Assembly: GCA_911728455.2 (NCBI GenBank)
Contig: OU452228.1
Location: forward strand, 13,654,104-13,718,103
Source: Marthasterias glacialis
Taxonomy: Eukaryota; Echinodermata; Asteroidea; Forcipulatida; Asteriidae
Direction: 5' to 3'
DNA: 64,000 nt
Made by a program: the position numbers and the translations under genes. The notes under the pieces are model-generated. The model searched no databases and was not told the origin of the DNA. It saw only the letters and a program-made list of their open reading frames with translations. Positions 47,101-58,900 of the stretch are shown here, piece after piece. Every line of letters begins with the position of its first letter. The first letter of the stretch is position 1.

Positions 47101-48869
47101 CAGATGTTTTTGTTTTTAATTGCTTTTTATTGGACTTGAAATTTTACTGAAGCATACCAAAACTACGTGAGGTAATGGATATTATATTATAACTGTAAAA
47201 ACGAATTTGTGATGACAGGTACCACTGAAGACCAATAGTCTTGACATAGCTATATTCTGTCTGTCCTTAATGGGTACCAACTGGCTGAATTACATCAAGG
47301 AAGCAAATAGGGTTCTCAAAATGAAGTAAGTACTGACAAGACTTTCCCTTGGAGATATATATATGTTTAACCTGTTGGCGCTGGACGTCGTGCATACACA
47401 AAAAATATTGTCCGAGCCAGCCAGCAAATGGGTGACTCGTAAACACGCCATTGTGTAAAATTTGAATGCCAGAATATAGTTCACCAAGACATATTGTTTC
47501 GGAGCATGCGCTCACTGTGATACACTTCGTTTCACCCACACAAAAACAACAGATTGGGTGGAATATTTTGCCAGTTTTTGCCCATTGTGCATTTTTTGGG
47601 GGGATGTAAGCCCAGATCCAGATCTTTGTCTTTTTGTTCCAAGATGATTACTTGAAAAAAGCCAAGAGAACAAAGACTTTCTTTGAAGCACCGGGATTTC
47701 TCTTGTTTTCTCTATGGAGAAAATGTAACATTCACGCACTGTCAATTGCAAAACCTTGGTCATGAGCTAAAGCCATGGATTGTTCCTCAAACCAGGACCG
47801 CAGTTCACTCTGACTTGCCTCCATTGAGCGGAAATACAATGAAAAAAACAATGGTGGAAGTCTCTCGATGTCTCACAATCCTCTTCTTGGTGACCAATAG
47901 CCCTTTTAATTGTACAGTGCAGAGAGGACCAGTTATCAGAAAAATAACTAGTCCGTCTATAGAGTTGTTAGCACTTAAACTTCAGTGCGCATACGCTACG
48001 TATGTCACAAACCAACCACTAGTTATTATTCATTGGTTCTTGATCAAACTTGCTCCTGGCTTACAGGGCAATTTAACAATGTGGGATCTTCATGCACAGC
48101 ATCTGATATTCAACTCCACACGTAGTCCTGTGGTCCCTGACCGGCATGAATGACCTCATGCAAAAAAATTGGTCATTCCATTAAAACTCATTTGTTTTTG
48201 ATGACTCACTTTGACCGTTCTTCTCACTCTTCAATAACTAGGGGTCAGCTTAAGATAGCCGAGGTGGCCAGTAGGTTCAAGTCATTTGCAGAATTCCTCA
48301 AGATTATGAAACAACTTGGATTCCAAAAAGAATCAACAGTAAGTCTTAATTACATACAAATCTGATCGTGTGTTTATAGAAAAGAATGGGACTTGAAGTT
48401 CGGTGAATTGTGGTATAAGTTTTGAGAAAAAGACAAGTTTTTGAGAGTCAAAACATGTGTAAATTGCCTATGTGTTGGTTTGTTTACACAGCAGGCACAA
48501 AATGTGGTGACTGTTGTGCTAACCCCTTATTCAGAGGGTGTTCAAGACCTAGCTCCTTGACTATATCATTCAAGGTGAACAGCCATCTACGAGGAACACC
48601 ATTTTGATTAGTGGGGCTGCAAACCACTGAGAAGTTTAGATGGTTTCAGTTATTGCCATAAGCCTAATGCATAGGGTTAGATTTTATAAATGGTACTGAG
48701 ATGCTTAAACATGCCGTGTACATGTCCGTTATTGTAAACATTTTTATTCTATCAGGATTTTTCCAATAAGATATTCCTGATGATGGAATTTTCTAAGCAA
48801 GGGTCTTCGAAGAAGGTGCCACCGGAGAGTGGAGAGGTGTTGAGACCTTGCCTGTACAAGAAACGCTGA
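44133..48869 (+). CDS. RRP8: RRP8 rRNA methyltransferase, complete, 6 coding exons
   Basis: RRP8 (nucleomethylin) is the nucleolar SAM-dependent enzyme that makes m1A in large-subunit rRNA; in mammals it also joins a SIRT1/SUV39H1 silencing complex. Exons are 44133-44249, 44818-45926, 46196-46325, 47219-47325, 48242-48338 and 48756-48869, with matching phases and 557 codons. Residues 1 to about 330 are Lys-rich and low in complexity, with runs such as [11 protein letters not shown], and probably give nucleolar targeting. The methyltransferase part begins near 340 ([20 protein letters not shown]). It has motif [13 protein letters not shown] (about 415-426), [48 protein letters not shown], and ends LRPCLYKKR, all typical of RRP8. 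The long second exon (1109 nt) holds nearly all of the basic region, longer than in the human protein (about 456 residues in total). Confidence 0.95.
44284..44522 (-). repeat. tRNA-Leu-headed SINE fragment in RRP8 intron 1
   Basis: The minus strand shows GACTCAAGCTCTGGTG, a mutated B box (GGTTTGAGTTCC) and the TAAGGCCGTAGG-type body. It stops at CTGGTTTGAGGG without a tail. Confidence 0.7.
46430..46790. repeat. Cluster of repeat fragments in RRP8 intron 3
   Basis: 46440-46510 is a copy of a repeat found inverted at 61310-61400 (shared CATAGAGATATGTACAACAG and GCGCCCTCAATGAGGTCAAA). A third-family SINE head follows (46552-46620). Then comes part of the foldback seen complete at 59993-60150 (GGGGATCACC, then AACCATAGCACTTGAAGCAG). 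Confidence 0.65.
46885..47050 (+). repeat. GGAGGCAATTGC family, copy 2
   Basis: It matches 1640-1812 closely, with GGTAATGGAGGCAATTGCCT at the left and CCCTTTCAAGAACGAACCAA at the right. It lies within RRP8 intron 3. Confidence 0.7.
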
Positions 48870-49111
48870 TGACGTCAGCTTAGCTAATATCCCAGAAGTT
48901 ATTGAGAAACACTGTGGACAGCTCGGCTAATATCCCAAACAGAGGCAAGTTGTTGAGAAACGCTGAGATAAACCAGGAGATAAATTTGTGAAGATTTTTG
49001 GGTACAACAATTTGACAATTTAGTCACAACAACTGAAATCAGATTCCATGTTGTGCATGCACCGGTCTTCACAAATGTTGAATTCTTGGACTAAGTTACA
49101 CAATAAGAAAT

Positions 49112-49117
49112 AATAAA
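49112..49117 (+). terminator. Candidate RRP8 poly(A) signal
   Basis: The first AATAAA downstream of the RRP8 stop codon lies about 240 bases after it, giving a plausible short 3' UTR. No transcript evidence is available. Confidence 0.5.
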
Positions 49118-52100
49118 CATACAATTTCCAGTTTGGCACAGAAAAATAGTTTATTAAAAGATAGCATTTTTTCTTCTACAGTATGTCTGTTTAATTAATG
49201 GGAAGTCAATTGTTTTCAATCACAATTTGATCAGTTTTTGGTCTACCACAACGGTTCATATTTTGAAAACAAAAAAAGTAAATGTTTGCTTTCAAAATGT
49301 GAAATGATAGCTTGAAAGTAAATTTAGAGGCATGTAATATACTTTTTATAATTTTTATGTACAATAAATTTATAATTAGATATCTGTCGTCTTTATATTT
49401 TTGGGAATTGGTTTATGTACAGAATAGAACATGTTATCTAAACAAGATCACTATCTTAAATCATGCAGTTATGGTAATGTTTTCAGTCACAGAAATTAAA
49501 ATGTTAATTTTGAAATTCCAAGAACGTCAACTTTTCAATGAAATAATTTGTCAAAAATATGTTTATTTGTTGATCACAGAGAAGATAAGATATTATGGTA
49601 ATATTTTCAGTCTTCATTTGTTCTGTCATGGAAAGTTAAATACCCTTAATTTGTTAATTCAAAAAAGTCAACTTTTAATGAAATTATGAAATAGTTTCTC
49701 AAAAATGTTTAATTGTTGATTACAGACAATATGAGATTATTTTGTTACTAATTCAGTCAAAACTTGGAAATGTTAGCCCAACCCAAAAAATAAACTAGTA
49801 AGTCAAAATTCATTCATTATGGTTATGTAAACAACTAATTGTAAAACAAATAAACATATAGCAATAATTACTTTGTCAATGTTTACTTTCTAATGCTGAC
49901 TGACTGGAGACAACCAAACAGAATGGATCGATCCATTAAGCCCCACCCCCTACAGATATTGACCAATTACAACATTGGCTGCATCATCACTGTACACAAG
50001 AGCAGCACAATGTGCGTCTCTTCAATGCCACACTGCACGACATGAACGCGCGCTCTATAAGTACGCACAGGCATGTTTACATTTTCCAATAGGATTTTAT
50101 CGTGTCGGACTTTCGGCGGACTTTCGGCGGACTTTCGGCGGTGTAGCCAAGGCTGTGATTGGTCAATACACAAGAGGGCAGGACAGGATTGGGCTATTGT
50201 GTATTGAACCAAACCACCTCGCGTCATCACACTAATATTGGTTGTACCATTTTGGGAGTCAATGTCTCTGCGTGTATTGCAAATTTTAGGTGACATGGTG
50301 TTTACCTGTATACCGGTTGACCCCCAAACAGTGACAACGGAACAGTCGCCGTGTGTGATGTGCTCGCAAAGGGGTGTCATAGTCAGGGTTTCTCTACAAA
50401 GCATCGCAGGATCTATGTTTTTGTTTCAAATAAATTTCAGCGAGAGGACTTCCTAAGCTTAAAAAACTACTGCAAATTACTGATTGTGTTATTCATTAAT
50501 TTTATAAGAAAGTAAATGGTATTTCTTATATAAAGCATTTGTTCCTGATAAAGTTTAGGAACTGGATGTCAGCAGATTTCAAAGTACAATTTCTGAGTTA
50601 TACCCAAGTCAAACTACTAATGGGTGTACATTATTCACATTGTGATGAACCTGACCATATTGCATCATGTTTGTCATGTTTCTTGTCTACCACTTGAAAT
50701 ATTGAACCCCGACTCCCATTATACCCATGTCAACCAACTAGGCCTTCAAACTTAAGTTTGGTGTGGCTTTGGGATTTCAATTTGATTTGGCTGCTAGAAC
50801 AACAAGATGACTGTTGCACGATGAAAGTTAATATTTAAAAAAAAACTAGCAAGCACCCTTTACAATAATTTTGTTTGGAATAACTACATGATTTGAAAAA
50901 AAGAACTATTTATCATAATGATATAAATGAAACCGTAACTGAAAGGCACAACTTATTGAAATCAAAACAATATTAACTCCTGCATATTATACAGAAGTTC
51001 CTAATAGACCGATTTGTCAAGCCCCGCCCCTGCTGTATTGACCAATCACATGCGTGGTTGCACAACCAAAAGTCTGACAAACACATTGGTGCATATGACA
51101 CGCACAGTGGGCAGGGCTTTATGATTCGGTCTATTGTCATCCATCAACAAATTTGTTTTAAACTTTCATAGCAAAATACAGATATAATATCCTTATGCTT
51201 TCAATGAACTCCCTTTCTGGGTTTATTAAAAAAAAAGTTCTACTATGAATCCCTTTTTGTGATGTTTCTACCGATTCAGTACTTAAAATATTCTAAGATC
51301 ATTCTGCAATTGGTGTAAATGCCCATCCTGCCACCCCAAAATAGCCGACAACCAAAATAAAACATAAACCAAACTGAATATGAAAACAAAACTGTAAGAA
51401 CACTTTATGAAAGAGGTAAATTGATAGCAGTTTTATAAGTTGACTTGTTGAAGTTGTCCATACTTCCAAGATTTTTGAATTTGTTTTTGGGGTCTATAGT
51501 ATTCCAGTTAAATCTCATTAAAGGGATATTACATTATTGGTATTTGGAACTGTATGTTTATTTCCATCCAATATAACTGTAGATATATACCATAAAAATA
51601 ACCTGTGAAAATTTCATTCCAAAAGGCGGTAGTGTTTTTGAGATACTGGCCAAAATCTGGAGCGATCATTTCCTTGCAGATAAAGGATCCGTATTCAAAC
51701 GAAACCTATTTTTTCTGCAAAGATTGGCTGGCCGTCTATCACTTCAAAATGAAATGCATTTTTTGTTTAGAATGAAATAACACACCAGGCGAAACGTTTC
51801 CACTGGATACTTGGAAATAATATGTACTTTTTCAGTCGTAGGTAAGTTATTTTGTCGGAACTTGGAAGTACAATTTTTCATGTCTGCAAAAGATCCTGTC
51901 ATTTCCCTTTAATCAATAACGGCTCAAGAATGGGGGAAGCGAAGTACCGAGCGACACCCTTCACTTCCCACCACCATACCCCCATCCTGTCCCTCCATGG
52001 GACAATTCTGCACAGAATTTACAAGCATAATCCTCTTCCATTGATATTTCCAATGAAACCTCTACAAAGTGAAAAGTACAACTTAAATTGAAACTGTTCC

Positions 52101-53039
52101 AAACTTGTTAGAGAATGATTTTTCGACACAAAATGTCCACATCATGAAGCTCCAATGGCTCACTGTCTATGTTTAGTCATTTCTTCTTGGTATTTACCAT
52201 TTCTGTTAATCGTGTTCCTCTCTGTTATTTACAAACTCTGGTTTCCCCCCACCCCATCCTACCACAGCCCCGCTCACACACATAATCATTCTGAATCTAT
52301 ATCACTACAAATATAGCCTACTGGCTTCACCACTCTCAATGAACCCCCCACCCCTAACATGAACCTTTAGTCTGCCACTTTGTTTCTCCCAATTTGACAA
52401 AACCTCAAACCCCTGTACAGGTACCTAAGAGTCCAAAGGTCTTCCCACCCCTTTTCAAATGGCCTGGTTCTTTTCCAGACGACCCAATGCTACTCGTCAT
52501 GCTTCTACTTCCTCTGCATGCAAATTGTCTCAAACAAACCCTGTTAAAGTTCTTTTTCTTCCTTTTTTTAGTATAACTTATCTTTACTATTTACATTAAT
52601 ATAAAAAAATACTTTGATGAATATTCTCCGCATGGTTATTAAGATCACATGTCAAATAATGAGTGGAATTAAGTCGCTACAAGTCTTTGCAAACACTGAT
52701 TGAAGAAATCGATGCATCTACATCGGAGCTTCAAAATGGTGATCTGTGACCTCAGCTCTACCCAGGTTGAATGATTTCAAAGAGGTGCCCCGTTCTGGGA
52801 GGCACTTGAGATTGCCACTTTTAAGGGACAAGTATGTACAAGGAGGACTTCAGCATGTCTACCACCATCATCCACATTAAGGAAGTAAATTCATTTACTA
52901 CTGATATATTTATGATGCATCAATCGTTTCTTCCACATCATGCTAAGATGAATCAACCCCGCCAAAGCTGCCTCATGGCTTCCTAGCTATTCACAAGTCG
53001 TTCATTTTTTTTATCAAATCCCCAACAGCCGATTGGTCA
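49118..53039. other. Intergenic region between RRP8 and the unrecognised gene
   Basis: No exon is recognised. 50107-50141 is a 12-bp unit (GACTTTCGGCGG) repeated about three times. 51003-51135 is a foldback with AATAGACCGA and TCGGTCTATT ends. The remainder is AT-rich with scattered low-complexity runs. Confidence 0.5.
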
Positions 53040-53215
53040 TTCAGGCCTGATACTTCACGGAGGCAAAGGAGGCAATTGCCTCCATTGCCCCTTGGTCATT
53101 GCCTTGGTGCCCTTGACATGTTCCAGTAGAAATTTACAATGTCCTCATAGAGGAGCCCTTTATCAAGATGAAAATGCCTTGGTGCCCTTGCCCTTTCAAG
53201 AATGAACAAATCAGG
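53040..53215 (+). repeat. GGAGGCAATTGC family, copy 3
   Basis: It matches 1640-1812 and 46885-47050, with TCACGGAGGCAAAGGAGGCA at the left and TTTCAAGAATGAACAAATCA at the right. All three copies keep the same orientation on the plus strand. Confidence 0.7.
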
Positions 53216-53216
53216 C

Positions 53217-53372
53217 CTGGGGTCAATTTCACAAAGCACTAAGATTCATCTTAAGATGAGTTGTCAGTTTTACCATAGTGATTTGCATTGTGACATCATC
53301 ACTTTGCTTAGCAATTAAGATTGATTTGCAGTTAAGATCAATCTTAGCTCTTTGTGAAATCCAGCCCAGCTG
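53217..53372. mobile_element. Foldback with TTTCACAAAG ends
   Basis: GGTCAATTTCACAAAGCACT at the left and AGCTCTTTGTGAAATCCAGC at the right are inverted. Inner arms TTCATCTTAAGATGA and AAGATCAATCTTAG add further hairpin potential. Confidence 0.65.
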
Positions 53373-54765
53373 GACAATCTTTGTCACCTGATCCTTTTCT
53401 GACAACATAGTTTGACAACCAAATTGTTGTTAATTTGGGGGGGGGGTGTTAAATATAAACTTAACAAGCCATAAAGTGGATAAAGGAATAGTTTTATACA
53501 TTTCTATTTTAAAAATGGACAATTTGTTTTATACAAACCCTAATCTTTCATAACATATTTCTAATAACCCTAGGAAGTGAAAGAACACAACCCTGAATTT
53601 CCTAAGGTCTAGCTCAAGTAATACTTCAATCAGTTGAATCGCCTACAGAAAAATAACTTTCAAATTCAAGTTTTTAAAAATGAAAAAAACTTTGGTGTTT
53701 TTTTTTTGAAACAAAAAAGGGGGAAAAGGGAGAACAAAAATGCAAGAATATATTACACATGTTACGGAAAAATAAAGTTTTTTTTACAAATACAGAAAGA
53801 TGCCTTCTCTTATACTATTTGTAATCTTTTACCTTAAAATGTTTTGAAACGTTTGATACAAAAACCAATGAAATTCAAATCAAAAAGCATTTCTTACATG
53901 TTTCCTTTTAACAACTAAAATTCTGATTTTTTTCGTTAACCTGTCAATCAGGTTGGTACTACAGATATTGAGTATTATTCCCAGGACTTTGTTCAATACA
54001 GTATTTTAAATAAGGCTATCCTTACAAATCTTGTCAATGACCCCAATTACTTAACCTCATCACGCGATAAATCTTGGTTGTGGTATTTTGGGAGTCGGAT
54101 TTCCTGTGCATTACTGTGTAGTGTGCCCTTTCTAGGCAATGTGCGCACACTTCTTGCTCATCATCAGCGTCATTGGCGTGGAGTTGCGTTCGTGGCCGCC
54201 CTGTCCTCAGGTTGTAATGGGGGCATTCTTGGGGTCGCCGCCACCACCTGTTGTCTTACAATCACTGCTTTCCTTGCTTACCATATCTTAAATATTTGGA
54301 CTCCCAACATGACAGACCAAGGGGGTCAATCCTAACATTTTAACTCGCCAATAAGCTTCGAATCCGACCGTTTCGTTGATCACCTCACCACAAGAAAGAC
54401 AGGTAAATGTCATTCGTCTACGTGACAGTATCTCAGTTGTGCACAGCAGATAGTTCATCCCTTAATCAATTCCTGAATCTGACTCTGTTCGTCACATTCA
54501 GAATTTTTTCTTTGCGGGGAACCAAAACAGAGAGGAATTTTTTCATTATTTTATACAAAATTTTAAACGTGTTCACACAAATGTGTTGTCAACTGATATT
54601 TTATCCATGTGACTTGAAGTTGAACCAACCAACTTCTAGCACTCTACAAACCTTTAATATATAAATAGGTGGTGCACAACTCCAATGATCATCAACACAT
54701 GGTCGTCAAAATAATTGCACATGCCTGATGATGTGACATGCAGGTCTACACTGTAGACTTGCTAA

Positions 54766-55110
54766 GCAGATAACATTGAGACCACAATAAACACAACCCA
54801 ATCCCCAGATAACACCAAGACCAAGAAGTCTGGTAACTCATCTCCTCTAAGCAGATAACATTGAGACCATGTAGTCTGGTAACCCATCTCTGCTAAGCAG
54901 ATAACACTGAGACCATGTTTAACACCCAAATCCCCATTGTAGTCTAGTAACCCATCTCCACTAAGCAGATGAACAATGAGACCATGTTTAACACCCAAAT
55001 CCCCATTGTAGTCTAGTAACCCATCTCCACTAAGCAGATGAACAATGAGACCATATTTAACACCACAATCCCCATTTTTCTCTGGTAACCTATCTCCACT
55101 AAGCAGAAAC
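54766..55110. repeat. Minisatellite with units of about 50-75 bp
   Basis: Units contain GTAGTCTAGTAACCCATCTC, CACTAAGCAGATGAACA, ATGAGACCATGTTTAACACC and CAAATCCCCATT. About five units are seen, the left ones lacking the ACACCCAAATCC segment. The minus strand stays open across the array and gives a repetitive short frame that I do not consider a gene. Confidence 0.85.
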
Positions 55111-55261
55111 ACCGAGACCATGATAAATACCCCAATCCACAGTGTAGTCTCGTAATCAATTTCTGTTCAGCAAAACCAGTGTCTTTGACTACCACTCTTT
55201 TATATCATTCAAAATACTCCACTCTAAGGTAACTGAACACCCAGTTCAGATTGAGATGCCT

Positions 55262-55392
55262 TGAGTGGTTTTTCGCAAAGCGCTAGGACTAGTCTTATCT
55301 CGAGTTATGACGAGTAACTAGTCCTAACTTATAGGGCTAGTCATATGTTAGGACTAGTCATAAGTTAAAGACTAGTTTGTGAAGTCCACCCC
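55262..55392. mobile_element. ACTAGTCCTAAC foldback, copy 2
   Basis: It is related to 32767-32880 and carries GCGCTAGGACTAGTC, AGTAACTAGTCCTAACTTAT and a right end GTTTGTGAAGTCCACCCC. The left end is degraded (TTTTTCGCAAAGC). Confidence 0.65.
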
Positions 55393-55954
55393 CTGGCCTA
55401 ACAGACTATTTCTATTTAGGCCTGCAGTACCATATCCTACATGTACATACATGTAGACTATTTCCTGAATCGGGTTTTTGGAGGACTAGAAACTGTTAGG
55501 GTTAAGGAAAACACTGCTTTATATGACCAGCAACATTTTATACAATGCTTAATTTTTACAATGAAAATAACATTTGTTTAATCCGCCGTTACTATTGCTC
55601 TGTCTGACATGATTTGGAGATGTGACTTTACTAGTTGACAAAACCAACTTGCAGTATGACAAGCTGGTCTTCTCACTGTACAGAAGACATTCAGCCATTA
55701 AGCCACAGTGTTTGACTGAGACTTGCTTCTCAAGATATCCTACTTGAAGGCATGGTGTCAACTGGACATCTATTGGGAGTCATCCGAAGTGGCAAGGGAT
55801 GAAGTGTAGGCAGACGTCATAATTATCTAGTCGTAGTCAAAGCTAGCTGTATCAGACAATGCTTTAAAAAAGGGAACTGGATACCAAAGCCAGTCTGTGG
55901 ACTATCTTGAAGCTGTAAATTTTTAAGTACACTCTGTTTATCTTGGGCCATTTC

Positions 55955-58900
55955 TCATACCATGGTGACTGGCCCTTCGTCACTGTATCTAGTCTCAGGC
56001 TTAGGATGCTCCTGATGCTCAAATAGTTTCTTCTTTAGTTTGCCTGGTGGGGCAGGGGCAGCCCGAGCCTGCAAGTAAAAAAATACTTTCAGTTTAAACT
56101 CTTAAAGAGACACATTGCCTTCAAATCTCTTTAAAAAAAAAATCTGTTTGGAATTGCTCCTCATCCATGTTAAGGGTTGCTCATGCAATGAAACACCTAC
56201 AGAGTGCTGTAATAGACCTTATGCACATGATGTCGTTTAAGTACGGCGCCCTCGGCTAGAGATCAAATGAAGGCTGCTCATTGGCTCATCCGCTGCGCTG
56301 CACGTACATACATGTGCGTTTTCCTTTGTTGCGTCATCGTTTTAACTTTTAAGATGGCGGCGTGATGACGTCAATGCATAAGGTCTATTAGTGAGTAGTG
56401 ATTAAACAAAAAACACACATACCAGTTTCCCCCTTGAAATAAACCCAGCGGAACCACACTCTACATAGAAAAATATGGTCCGCCATTTTGTGGAGTCAAA
56501 AATTTGGTTCTTCAAAATGGCGGACTGTGTTCTGTCATGAGATTAAACAAAAAAAACACACAATTTCAAGGAATATTTATGTTAATTATTATACTCTACT
56601 TTTGAAATATCTTTCTGACAACATTCATAACAAACGTTTTTAATAGCCCAAAAGTGCCAAATCCAAAGCCAATGTGCCCCTATTAAATACAACGTAAAGG
56701 ATTTGTAATTTAAAAAGTAATACAATTGATTAGTGTCAATCTGCAAATTTCCTCTTCCAACAGCCAATAATAAGTTATACATTTTTGAAATTTATTTGAT
56801 AGGTGAAGCTCAGGTTTGTGATCACCATCAATAGTAGTCTTGAACATTTATGAAATTTGTTCCTAACCACACTTGAGATTTCAACTCGTCTTCTCTTCTT
56901 ACCAACTCACATGATCAACAGTAAAAAAATAAGGGAATAAAAGAGTGGTGACCTAGGTCTTAAACAGCCGTTTAAGACCGACATTGTTGTGGCCGTGTGA
57001 TAAAGGACCGAGCCGAAGGTGAGGTTCTTTTATCACACGGCCACGACCCTGCAAGATTTTACACGGTTGTTCAAGACCAAGGCACTAGTCTTTCCACTCA
57101 TAAATGCCCTTTTTGTTAAAAAGCGTAATCATGTAGGAAAATCCTTGAAACTTTTTTTTTCTCTTTTCCACATTTCCCGTCACATCCTCAGCCTCCATTT
57201 TGCAAAGCGTCAAATTCCATGTGACGCTCAACGGTTTCCCGTATACGCGCCCATGTAGTAATTGGCTTTACAGGGAGTACCGGTGATATGTATTGATTGC
57301 GCTACGTGTAAATTAGCACCCGCATAAGTATAATTGCTGACTGGTTATAAACACTCTCAGCCATGTCTTCATCAGCCACTTAAACACCCTCATGTGACAT
57401 GCTCTCGACCAATCAGAATGGATAAACTGTCTAGGGTATTTATGAATACATTTTAAAAGTGCAATTGGAAGAAGTCAACAATGGTAATAAACCTTATTGC
57501 TTTGAGAAGAAAAGCTAACTCACAGGTTTAAGTCCCATTACAGTTGGACTTTGTGGAGCAGATCTCGTATAAAACTGGTTCCTCGTTGGAGAATCTTTAT
57601 TGATAAAGGAAAATAAAATAGAGCATCCTTTGAAAAACACTTGATGAAGACAAAACTTAAAAACTTGTTCATTTGGAGTTAGACACAGAAAATGATGCAA
57701 GTGTGATGTGTTGATTGAACCAATAGGACTAGTCTCCCTCATTGGCGTGTCGCGGCCGAGCGGTCAAGCTCACTGGACTCAAGCTCAGGTGCTTCTGATC
57801 AGCAGAGTGTGGGTTCGAGTCCCGGTCTTGACACCTGTCTTTAAGCAAGACACTTAACCATTATTGCTTCGTCCTTTGGATAGGATGTAAGGCCGTAGGT
57901 CCTGTGTGTTAAGTAATGCACGAAAAAGAACCCAATGAACTACAATAAAGCACAATAAACTACCACTGCAACTATACCTGGTATATCTGCAGAAGCAGGC
58001 CGCCTCCTGTCTACCTCACTATATATAGAGAGAGTAGGCAGGCAGTCTGGTAGGGGTGGAGGGGGTAAGGCTGGGGGTAGCGTAGAGGGTGGATCACCAG
58101 TGTCTCCAATCTCCTACAAGACAAAGGGGAATCATAAAAAGAGAAGATGAGCTTGACAAACTGCGATAAAGGTGAAGGGAAAGAAGAAAAGAAATCAGCC
58201 AAATGACTTTTACATCAACTTGTTAGTCCACCATTTAAGCAAACTGACTTTCAAGTTCAAATACTATCGTGCAACGGTTTTTAAAAAGGAATTTTGACAT
58301 GCAGGGAAAAAATTTCAGGTGATCTAATTCTCGATTCATTTTTGGAAAGACTTGAGCAGCTTCCAAAAAAGACGCAATTCAAGTGTTTTTTTCCCTTCAG
58401 ACATGCTGCATTTCTGGAGTAAGTTCGATCAAGGACCAATGGTTAACTAGTGGGTGATTCGTGACATACGTAGCGCATGCACGCTGAAGTTGAAGTGCCA
58501 ACAACTCTAGCCGAACTATTCATTTTTCTCATAACTGGTCCTCTCTGCACTGTAATATCAAAACAGCTATTGGTAACCAGCGATGAGACCAACCTCGATA
58601 GGCTGGTCCCAAAATCGTGGACTAGACTAGTCTAACCATCAGATCAGAGTCAGTCAAACAATGGATGGTTAACTATGGTCCTTGATCCAATTTGCTCCTT
58701 TTTTGACACATGCAGCATGTGCTTTTATCCTGAATCTTCAAACAGCCTTTAGTTGTATCATGGTTATGTTATTGCACACCAAAGCAAACTTTAAATGAAA
58801 ACAATCAGTGATATGTGTTCTGCACTAGAATAAAAAAAGGAAAGAAAAATGACCCAAATCTCAAAAGGCTCTACATTATTATTATGTGCCCAACAAATGA

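Noticed and set aside
54762-55121. 119-codon repetitive open frame on the minus strand
   Set aside because: It coincides exactly with the minisatellite and has no homology or domain.
57747-57835. Possible tRNA-Leu gene
   Set aside because: A and B boxes are present, but the anticodon stem has mismatches and a SINE body follows directly. Many similar copies exist, so it is a SINE head.
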